NCBI GenBank assembly: GCA_023437885.1
Contig: JAEZFH010000409.1
Location: 1-11,554, forward strand
Length of the DNA: 11,554 nucleotides
Direction of reading: 5' to 3'
Source of the DNA: Bacillota bacterium
GTDB taxonomy: Bacteria; Bacillota; Clostridia; Lachnospirales; Lachnospiraceae
Part shown: positions 6,120 to 11,554 of the stretch, piece by piece
Layout of the letters: every line of letters begins with the position of its first letter
How positions within the stretch are numbered: position 1 is the first letter of the stretch
Program-made: the position numbers and the translations under genes
The notes under the pieces: generated by a model
Database searches by the model: none
Told to the model about the DNA's origin: nothing
The model's input: the letters and a program-made list of their open reading frames with translations, nothing else

Positions 6120-6149
6120 ATCATATAACGCAATAAAGTAATTTGTCAA
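6120..6149 (-). promoter_or_regulatory. Promoter of the O-acetylhomoserine sulfhydrylase gene
   Basis: On the minus strand a consensus TTGACA (6149-6144) precedes TATGAT (6125-6120) by 18 bases. The -35 box overlaps the TGA stop of the AraC-family gene (6146-6148), so the two genes are tightly packed but the downstream one has its own promoter. A TTATT-CA-AATAA palindrome at 6097-6108 lies just past the predicted start of transcription and could be an operator. Confidence 0.6.
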
Positions 6150-7036
6150 GAGCTTCCTTGGGCCGCCCGGTCCGCCCCTTCCCCCTCTCCCAGCTCCTGG
6201 TACTGCTTGGGTGTCATCCCCTTGGTATCGTGAAACACCTTAATAAAATAACTGGAATCATTGAAGCCGCAGCTATAGGCGATCTCCGTAACAGACGCTG
6301 CTCCGTCCAGAAGCTGGCGGCAGGCACATTCTATCCGGTAATAGTTCAGATATTCAATGGGGGTGCGGTCTGTAAGCTTCTTAAAAAAACGGCAAAAATA
6401 TCTGGGATTCAAATCTGCTATTTCCGCCATGGTTTCCAGAGTAATAACCTCACTATAATGATTCTCGATATAGGTAATAACCCCCTTCAACCGCTCAATG
6501 TATCTCCGCCCGGCAGGCTTCTTCCCGTCATGACAGTGATATTGCTCCAATCCGTACAATAAACCCAGCAATTGATACAGCATTCCCTGAGTCATGAATT
6601 CAAAGCCTCTGCCCCGGTTATTAAGCAGGGAAAACAATTCCCGTGCAGTCCGGTCGATTTCTCTGTCAATGCCGGAGAACAGGACCGGAAGACGAATCTC
6701 ATTCTTTATTAACCGCGATAACCATTTGTTGCAGATATGGTTTCCGCCAAGCAGCAGCTTGGGATCGAACACAATGCATTCATAGATACAGTGGTCCGGG
6801 ATCCCCCCGTGCAGAACCCCTGCATGGATAAACAGAATGTCTCCCTGCCCTGCCAGATAGAGCTGTCCATCCAGAGTTAAGCGAAAGCTTCCCTGAATAA
6901 TCCGAATTATTTCATATTCCGGATGCCAATGGCAGGTCATCTGATAACGATGCCCGGTGGGGTCCATATGATAAAACGCCAAGGGAAATTCATAGGTTCC
7001 CTGCTGTCTTCTCTCTTTATAATCCAAATACTTCAT
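6146..7036 (-). CDS. AraC-family transcriptional regulator with N-terminal cupin domain
   Basis: This is a 296-residue protein starting at ATG 7034-7036, with GGAG six bases upstream. A TTG four codons earlier overlaps that GGAG and is rejected. Residues about 1-100 form a cupin-type sensor (HWHPEYEIIRIIQGS and a GDILFIHAGVLHGG loop), the usual sugar-binding half of this family. The C-terminal ~100 residues carry the two AraC helix-turn-helix units: ITLETMAEIADLNPRYFCRF and SVTEIAYSCGFNDSSYFIKV, the latter followed by the hallmark GMTPKQYQE. The gene is divergent from fucI across a 117-base gap, the classic arrangement for a local activator, so L-fucose or a related sugar is a plausible effector. 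The tail after PKQYQE is acidic and unconserved. Control of fucI-fucU is inferred from position only. Confidence 0.92.
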   Translation of the reverse strand: MKYLDYKERRQQGTYEFPLAFYHMDPTGHRYQMTCHWHPEYEIIRIIQGSFRLTLDGQLYLAGQGDILFIHAGVLHGGIPDHCIYECIVFDPKLLLGGNHICNKWLSRLIKNEIRLPVLFSGIDREIDRTARELFSLLNNRGRGFEFMTQGMLYQLLGLLYGLEQYHCHDGKKPAGRRYIERLKGVITYIENHYSEVITLETMAEIADLNPRYFCRFFKKLTDRTPIEYLNYYRIECACRQLLDGAASVTEIAYSCGFNDSSYFIKVFHDTKGMTPKQYQELGEGEGADRAAQGSS

Positions 7037-7064
7037 CCCATGCTCCAAAAGTGAATATTTTTAT

Positions 7065-7081
7065 ATTATAAGTAATTATAA
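7065..7081. repeat. Direct repeat ATTATAA in the AraC-fucI intergenic region
   Basis: ATTATAA occurs at 7065-7071 and 7075-7081, ten bases apart, about one helical turn. The minus-strand reading contains TATAAT twice; one copy (7080-7075) lies 18 bases from TTGATG (7104-7099) and could be the promoter of the AraC-family gene. The repeat may be a regulator half-site pair or simply AT-rich promoter sequence. Confidence 0.3.
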
Positions 7082-7107
7082 CACAGGAAAACCCGGTCCA
7101 TCAAATA

Positions 7108-7113
7108 TATAAT
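7108..7113 (+). promoter_or_regulatory. Candidate -10 element of the fucI-fucU promoter
   Basis: TATAAT at 7108-7113 matches the -10 consensus perfectly. The position 17 bases upstream (AGGAAA, 7085-7090) is not a recognisable -35. This fits a promoter that needs an activator, here probably the divergent AraC-family protein. Transcription would begin near 7120, leaving a leader of about 33 bases that contains the fucI ribosome binding site (AAGGAGG, 7139-7145). Confidence 0.45.
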
Positions 7114-7153
7114 AGATTTGAGAATACAAGAGTAAAGGAAGGAGGCTGTTATT

Positions 7154-8947
7154 ATGGCTCAAAACAGATTAATCGGCGACTACCCCGTAATCGGTATCCG
7201 CCCGACCATCGATGGACGGAGGGGAGTCCTAAAGGTTCGAGAATCCCTGGAGCAGCAAACCATGGATATGGCACGGGCGGCAGCTAAATTATTCAGTGAC
7301 AATCTGTACTACTCCAATGGGGAGCCGGTTCGGGTTGTAATTGCCGATACTACCATAGGCCGGGTAGCAGAAAGTGCTGCCTGCGCTGCAAAGTTCAAAA
7401 AAGAAGGGGTGGATATCACACTTACCGTCACCCCCTGCTGGTGCTACGGAGCAGAGACAATGGATATGGATCCCATGACCATCAAGGGGGTATGGGGCTT
7501 TAACGGGACAGAACGTCCCGGTGCCGTATATCTTGCTTCCGTTCTGGCCACCCATGCACAAAAGGGGCTCCCTGCCTTTGGCATCTACGGGCAGGACGTT
7601 CAAAATGCAACGGACTCTTCGATACCGGAGGATGTCAAGGAAAAATTGCTGCGCTTTGCCCGGGCAGGTATCGCTGCTGCAACCATGCGTGGAAAATCCT
7701 ATCTTCAGATTGGTTCCATCTGCATGGGCATTGGCGGCTCTATCATTGATCCCGCCTTTATCGAGGAATATCTGGGAATGCGCGTGGAATCCGTGGATGA
7801 AGTAGAGATCATCCGAAGAATGACCGAGGGAATCTACGATGAAGACGAATATCAGAGAGCTCTTGCATGGACAAAGGCAAAATGTGCGGAGGGCTTTGAT
7901 AAAAATCCGGCCGCTCTGCAAAAATCCAGGGAGCAAAAGGACAGGGACTGGGAGTTCGTTGTCAAGATGATGGTGATTATCAAGGATCTGATGAATGGAA
8001 ATCCCAACCTACCTGCCGGCAATGAAGAAGAAGCGGCAGGACATAACGCCATTGCTGCCGGTTTCCAGGGGCAGCGCCAATGGACGGATTTTTATCCCAA
8101 CTGCGATTTTGCCGAAGCCCTGCTTAACACTTCCTTTGATTGGGAAGGCATAAGAGAGCCTTATATTTTAGCAACAGAAAACGATGTATTGAACGGAATC
8201 GGTATGCTATTTATGAAGCTGTTGACAAACCGTGCCCAGATTTTTGCCGATGTCCGCACCTACTGGAGCCCCGAAGCTGTTAAGGCTGCCACCGGATATG
8301 ATATCGAGGGAAAAGCTAGGGCTTCCCACGGCTTCATTCACTTAATCAATTCCGGAGCTGCCTGCCTGGATGCCTGCGGCGAAGCCATGGACGAAAACGG
8401 TCAGGGTATCATGAAGAAATGGTGGGAGGTTACGGAGAAGGATCAGGAAGCGATTCTTCGTGCAACTACCTGGAATCCGGCAGACAACGGATATTTCCGG
8501 GGCGGCGGCTTCTCTTCCCGCTTTGTAACAACGGCAGAGATGCCGGTAACCATGATACGGCTTAACCTGGTAAAGGGACTCGGCCCCTGTCTGCAAATCG
8601 CAGAAGGCTGGACCATCTCCCTGCCAGGCGAGGTTACCGATATCCTGTGGAAACGCACAGACTATACCTGGCCCTGCACCTGGTTTGCTCCCAGAACTAC
8701 CGGGGAAGGTGCCTTTAAAACCGCTTATGAGGTGATGAATAACTGGGGTGCCAACCATGGAGCCATCTCTTACGGCCATGTCGGAGCAGACCTGATTACG
8801 CTTTGCTCTATGCTGCGTATTCCGGTAAGTATGCATAATGTCCCTGAGGAAAAGATCTTCCGTCCTGCCTCCTGGAATGCGTTCGGAATGGACCGCGAGG
8901 GTCAGGATTACAGAGCCTGCCAGACATACGGGCCGTTATATCGATAA
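7154..8947 (+). CDS. fucI: L-fucose isomerase
   Basis: This is a 597-residue cytoplasmic enzyme converting L-fucose to L-fuculose; such enzymes often also accept D-arabinose. AAGGAGG at 7139-7145 with 8-base spacing sets the ATG start. The protein is near-identical in length to the E. coli enzyme (about 591 residues) and shows the family signatures PVIGIRPTIDGRRGVLKVRE near the start and DYRACQTYGPLYR at the end. Expected Mn2+ ligands are E342 (ATENDVLNG), D366 (IFADVRTYW) and H535 (WGANHG), by analogy with E. coli E337, D361 and H528. No frameshift or missing motif is seen. It is followed after 26 bases by the mutarotase gene and is divergent from an AraC-family regulator. No fuculokinase or fuculose-phosphate aldolase gene is in the window. 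Confidence 0.96.
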   Translation: MAQNRLIGDYPVIGIRPTIDGRRGVLKVRESLEQQTMDMARAAAKLFSDNLYYSNGEPVRVVIADTTIGRVAESAACAAKFKKEGVDITLTVTPCWCYGAETMDMDPMTIKGVWGFNGTERPGAVYLASVLATHAQKGLPAFGIYGQDVQNATDSSIPEDVKEKLLRFARAGIAAATMRGKSYLQIGSICMGIGGSIIDPAFIEEYLGMRVESVDEVEIIRRMTEGIYDEDEYQRALAWTKAKCAEGFDKNPAALQKSREQKDRDWEFVVKMMVIIKDLMNGNPNLPAGNEEEAAGHNAIAAGFQGQRQWTDFYPNCDFAEALLNTSFDWEGIREPYILATENDVLNGIGMLFMKLLTNRAQIFADVRTYWSPEAVKAATGYDIEGKARASHGFIHLINSGAACLDACGEAMDENGQGIMKKWWEVTEKDQEAILRATTWNPADNGYFRGGGFSSRFVTTAEMPVTMIRLNLVKGLGPCLQIAEGWTISLPGEVTDILWKRTDYTWPCTWFAPRTTGEGAFKTAYEVMNNWGANHGAISYGHVGADLITLCSMLRIPVSMHNVPEEKIFRPASWNAFGMDREGQDYRACQTYGPLYR

Positions 8948-8958
8948 TCAGGATTTAC

Positions 8959-8965
8959 AAGGAGG
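8959..8965 (+). promoter_or_regulatory. Ribosome binding site that fixes an ATT start for fucU
   Basis: AAGGAGG at 8959-8965 is a full Shine-Dalgarno sequence. The only conventional start codon nearby in frame is GTG 8965-8967, whose G is the last base of this site, so it cannot be used. Eight bases downstream of the site, at normal spacing, stands ATT (8974-8976). Confidence 0.8.
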
Positions 8966-8973
8966 TGTTCCAA

Positions 8974-9411
8974 ATTTTAAATCATATTCCCAAAATTCTA
9001 TCCCCCGATCTGCTGAAGGTTCTATGCGAAATGGGCCATGGTGATACCCTAGTCCTTGCCGACGGGAATTTTCCTGCTGAAAGCATCGGCAAGAACTCCA
9101 TCGTGATACGTGCAGACGGTCATAATATACCCGAGCTTCTGGATGCCATCCTTTCCCTGTTTCCCCTGGATTCCTATGTGAAGGAGCCCGTAGCTCTGAT
9201 GAAGGTGGCTCCCGGAGACAGCGTAAATACCCCAATCTGGGAGGAATACGCCCGGCTGGTCCAAAAATATGACCCTCAGGGCATGCATGCCATCCGGCAG
9301 GTGGAGCGGCTTGCTTTCTATGAAGAAGCCAAAAAAGCATATGCCATTGTTGCTACCGGAGAAGCTGCCCTTTATGCTAATATTATATTAAAAAAGGGTG
9401 TTGTTCTGTAA
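8974..9411 (+). CDS. fucU: L-fucose mutarotase (RbsD/FucU family), apparent ATT start codon
   Basis: This is a 145-residue protein of the RbsD/FucU family, which interconverts the alpha and beta anomers of L-fucose and so feeds the isomerase encoded just upstream. Reading from ATT 8974 gives (M)LNHIPKILSPDLLKVLCEMGHGD, which matches the family N-terminus (MLK-x-IPK-x-LSPELLK). The conserved EMGHGD histidine, ADGNFPAES and EEYARLVQKYDP (motif around residues 99-110) follow, and the ATGEAALYANIILKKGV ending is typical. The usual length is about 140-145, in agreement. There is no in-frame ATG before 9031, which would remove the conserved start, and GTG 8965 lies inside the ribosome binding site. 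ATT is a rare initiator best known from infC, so either genuine AUU initiation or a base error or mutation of ATG must be considered. The gene ends just before a strong terminator. Confidence 0.9.
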   Translation: MLNHIPKILSPDLLKVLCEMGHGDTLVLADGNFPAESIGKNSIVIRADGHNIPELLDAILSLFPLDSYVKEPVALMKVAPGDSVNTPIWEEYARLVQKYDPQGMHAIRQVERLAFYEEAKKAYAIVATGEAALYANIILKKGVVL

Positions 9412-9427
9412 GGAATAGCCATAAAAG

Positions 9428-9462
9428 TCCCCAAGCACTGCAAAAGTGACTTGGGGATTTTT
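9428..9462. terminator. Rho-independent terminator after fucU, probably bidirectional with thrS
   Basis: TCCCCAAG-CACT (9428-9439) pairs with AGTG-(A)-CTTGGGGA (9445-9457) around GCAAA, with a single bulged A, followed by TTTTT on the plus strand. Read on the minus strand the same stem is followed by ACTTTTAT, so it can also end thrS, whose stop codon is 9476-9478. The stem and tract are directly visible. Confidence 0.9.
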
Positions 9463-9475
9463 GTATGCCTGCTAA

Positions 9476-11434
9476 TTAGTTATTATCTGTAACCTCAATC
9501 TTACGGATCTCCCTGGTTCTGATTTCCTTACAGATATCGTCTGCAAAAACTGCCAGCGGCTTCTGGCCTTCATCTCCGAGGAAGCGGCTTCGAACGGATA
9601 CCACACCCTCCTCCTCTTCCTTCTGACCAACTACCAGCATGTAAGGAATACGTTCCAGCCTGGCCTCTCTGATCTTATATCCGATCTTCTCGGCCCTCTC
9701 ATCAACCGTGGCTAATACATTATTCTTCTGCAGCTCTTCCTTTACCTTCTTAGCGTATTCATGGTATTTCTCAGAGATAGGCAGTACTCTTACCTGCTCC
9801 GGACACAGCCAGGTCGGGAAAAGTCCCGCATACTTCTCAATAAGCCATGCAAGTGTTCTTTCATAGCAGCCCATGCTGGTTCTGTGAATGATGTAAGGAC
9901 GGACCTTTTCGCCATTCTGATCCACATAATACATATCAAACTGCTCCGCGATCATCGCATCCCACTGAATGGTGATCATGGTATCTTCCTTACCGTATAC
10001 ATTTTTCGCCTGAATATCTACTTTCGGACCATAGAAGGCAGCTTCTCCGTCTGCTTCGGTGAAGGGGATCTCGAGCTCGGTCAATACCTTGCGGATTCTG
10101 CCCTGAGTCTCTTCCCACACCTCTTCAGTTCCGATGTATTTTTCCTTATTGTTCGGGTCCCATTTGGAAAGACGGTAGGTAACATCATTCTCCACACCCA
10201 GGGTTGTCAGGCAATACCTGGCAAGGTCCAGACAGCCCTTGAACTCCTCATCCATCTGATCGGGACGTACAATTAAGTGGCCCTCGGAGATGGTGAACTG
10301 CCGAACACGGGTCAGCCCGTGCATTTCTCCGGAATCCTCATTGCGGAATAAGGTGGAAGTCTCACCGTAACGCAGGGGGAGATCACGATAGGATTTCTGG
10401 CTGGCTTTATATACGTAATACTGGAACGGACAGGTCATCGGACGAAGGGCAAATACTTCCTTATCCACCTTCTCATCACCAAGAACGAACATTCCCTCCT
10501 TGTAATGATCCCAGTGTCCGGAGATTTTATATAAATCGCTCTTTGCCATCAGAGGTGTCTTGGTTCTGACATAGCCGCGGCGCTCCTCCTCATCCTCAAT
10601 CCAACGCTGTAAGGTCTGAATTATCTTGGTTCCCTTCGGCATCAGCAAGGGAAGTCCCTGGCCGATTACATCCACCGTGGTAAATAATTCCATCTCGCGT
10701 CCAAGCTTGTTATGATCACGCTTCTTAATATCCTCCAGATGAGCCAGGTATTCCTCCAGCTCAGCATTCTTAGTATAAGCTGTACCGTATACTCTGGTCA
10801 GCATCTTATTCTTCTCAGAACCTCTCCAGTACGCGCCGGAAGAAGAGATCAGCTTAAAGGCTTTCAAACTTTTGGTATTCATCAGATGAGGTCCTGCACA
10901 CAGATCAACAAAATCTCCCTGCTGATAGAAGGAAATTTCAGCGTCCTCCGGCAAGTCCTGAATCAATTCCACTTTATAAGGCTCCTTGCGCTCCTCCATA
11001 AATGCAATCGCTTCGGCACGGGGAAGGGTAAAACGAACCAGATCCGCACCCTCCTTAATTATCTTCTTCATCTCCGCCTCTAATGCATCCAGAGCGGCAC
11101 GATCAAACGGTGCCGTATCAAAATCATAATAAAAGCCGGTTTCAATAGAGGGTCCAATTGCCAGCTTCGCCTCCGGATATAATCTCTTCACTGCCTGAGC
11201 CAATACATGGGATGCGGTATGGCGGTAAGCTGCTTTCCCCGCATCATCATTGAAGGTCATAATGCTTAAGGCACAGTCCTGATCCACAACCGTGCTCAGA
11301 TCCACAACCTTTCCGTCCAACTCACCGGCACACGCCATTCTTGTCAGTCCCTCGCTAATATCAGCTGCAATTTCATATACGGTCATCGCTCTGTCATACT
11401 CTTTATAAGAGCCATCCTTTAATGTTATCTTCAT
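9476..11434 (-). CDS. thrS: Threonine--tRNA ligase
   Basis: This is a 652-residue class II aminoacyl-tRNA synthetase that charges tRNA-Thr. It starts at ATG 11432-11434, with AAAGGAGA six bases upstream. An upstream TTG at 11455 would fall in the leader before this site and is rejected. Domains are TGS (about 1-62), the editing domain with H72-x3-H76 (HTASH) and C179-x3-H183 (CAGPH) for removing mischarged serine, the catalytic core (about 260-545) with motif 2 at FRNEDSGEMHGLTRVRQF, and the C-terminal anticodon-binding domain (about 550-640). The catalytic zinc ligands are C335 (RPMTCPFQ), H386 (SEGHLI) and H517 (YIIHRTSMG). All key residues are present. The gene is preceded by a T-box leader, so expression should rise when tRNA-Thr is uncharged. 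Confidence 0.97.
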   Translation of the reverse strand: MKITLKDGSYKEYDRAMTVYEIAADISEGLTRMACAGELDGKVVDLSTVVDQDCALSIMTFNDDAGKAAYRHTASHVLAQAVKRLYPEAKLAIGPSIETGFYYDFDTAPFDRAALDALEAEMKKIIKEGADLVRFTLPRAEAIAFMEERKEPYKVELIQDLPEDAEISFYQQGDFVDLCAGPHLMNTKSLKAFKLISSSGAYWRGSEKNKMLTRVYGTAYTKNAELEEYLAHLEDIKKRDHNKLGREMELFTTVDVIGQGLPLLMPKGTKIIQTLQRWIEDEEERRGYVRTKTPLMAKSDLYKISGHWDHYKEGMFVLGDEKVDKEVFALRPMTCPFQYYVYKASQKSYRDLPLRYGETSTLFRNEDSGEMHGLTRVRQFTISEGHLIVRPDQMDEEFKGCLDLARYCLTTLGVENDVTYRLSKWDPNNKEKYIGTEEVWEETQGRIRKVLTELEIPFTEADGEAAFYGPKVDIQAKNVYGKEDTMITIQWDAMIAEQFDMYYVDQNGEKVRPYIIHRTSMGCYERTLAWLIEKYAGLFPTWLCPEQVRVLPISEKYHEYAKKVKEELQKNNVLATVDERAEKIGYKIREARLERIPYMLVVGQKEEEEGVVSVRSRFLGDEGQKPLAVFADDICKEIRTREIRKIEVTDNN

Positions 11435-11455
11435 TCTTATTCTCCTTTCAATCAA

Positions 11456-11554
11456 ATTAAAAAAGCTCCTCTCTTCCGACCTGCCTGTTCAGCATATCGA
11501 AAGGGACGAGCGTATCATATACGTCGCGGTTCCACCCTTATTGGTGTATAGCAC
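11456..11554 (-). ncRNA. T-box riboswitch leader of thrS, 3' part only
   Basis: On the minus strand the T-box core AGGGTGGAACCGCG (11538-11525) is intact. It contains the TGGA bulge that pairs with the free acceptor end of uncharged tRNA. The downstream GTCCCT (11507-11502) supplies the other antiterminator arm, with a small CGTAT-ATG-ATACG hairpin between. The specifier loop and stem I lie beyond the right edge, so tRNA identity is inferred from the thrS gene that follows. Confidence 0.92.
11459..11511 (-). terminator. T-box-controlled terminator upstream of thrS
   Basis: On the minus strand GCTCGTCCCTTTC (11511-11499) can pair imperfectly with GAAGAGAGGAGC (11476-11465), followed directly by TTTTTT (11464-11459). 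The left arm shares the CCCT needed for the antiterminator, so the two structures exclude each other, as expected for transcriptional T-box control. The stem has bulges, so exact pairing is uncertain. Confidence 0.75.

Noticed and set aside
7289..7936. 215-codon minus-strand frame opposite fucI
   Set aside because: fucI is full length with all family motifs; the antisense frame has no recognisable domain and no ribosome binding site context.
8965..8967. GTG as the fucU start codon
   Set aside because: Its first base is the last base of the Shine-Dalgarno sequence AAGGAGG, leaving no spacing for initiation.
11435..11455. TTG start giving seven extra residues on ThrRS
   Set aside because: The AAAGGAGA site lies between this TTG and the ATG at 11434, and the family N-terminus begins at MKITLKDG.

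Overview
The window looks like chromosomal DNA of a Gram-positive anaerobe of the Clostridia, most likely a Lachnospiraceae member. This rests on strong AGGAGG-type ribosome binding sites, a T-box leader in front of thrS, YoaP- and SPL-type proteins typical of Firmicutes, and moderate GC with AT-rich intergenic DNA. The family-level placement is inference. I see no rRNA, tRNA, CRISPR array, insertion sequence or phage gene.

Layout. Positions 1-968 (-) hold the N-terminal 322 codons of an aromatic acid exporter-like membrane protein that runs off the left edge. A 394-base intergenic region separates it from a divergent rightward block: a WYL-domain transcription regulator (1363-2274), a GyrI-like small-molecule-binding protein (2408-3055), a YoaP-type GNAT acetyltransferase (3111-3866) and an SPL-family radical SAM protein (3863-4750, overlapping the previous gene by 4 bases). 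Convergent to this block is an O-acetylhomoserine sulfhydrylase-type PLP enzyme (4789-6063, -). Upstream of it lies an AraC-family regulator (6146-7036, -), divergent from a two-gene L-fucose unit, fucI (7154-8947) and fucU (8974-9411), which ends at a strong, probably bidirectional terminator. Last comes thrS (9476-11434, -) with the 3' half of its T-box leader at the right edge.

The most interesting part is the WYL block. The promoter in front of the regulator and the promoter in front of the GyrI-like gene align without gaps over 41 positions, 30 of them identical by eye. Both carry TGACA-N6-TGTCA over the -35 element and an extended -10 at the same spacing. A weaker copy lies in the candidate promoter of the divergent exporter. 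This points to one regulon: a WYL sensor controlling itself, a GyrI-like/acetyltransferase/radical SAM operon, and perhaps an efflux protein. From family knowledge (GyrI-like proteins that bind or hydrolyse genotoxic compounds, SPL-type radical SAM enzymes, WYL regulators that respond to ligands including single-stranded DNA), a xenobiotic or DNA-damage protection cassette is a reasonable but untested reading.

The second notable point is fucU. Its ribosome binding site and the family-typical N-terminus both require initiation at an ATT codon (8974), because no ATG, GTG or TTG lies at a usable position. The AraC-type regulator is the natural candidate controller of fucI-fucU. Kinase and aldolase genes for fucose catabolism are absent here and must lie elsewhere.
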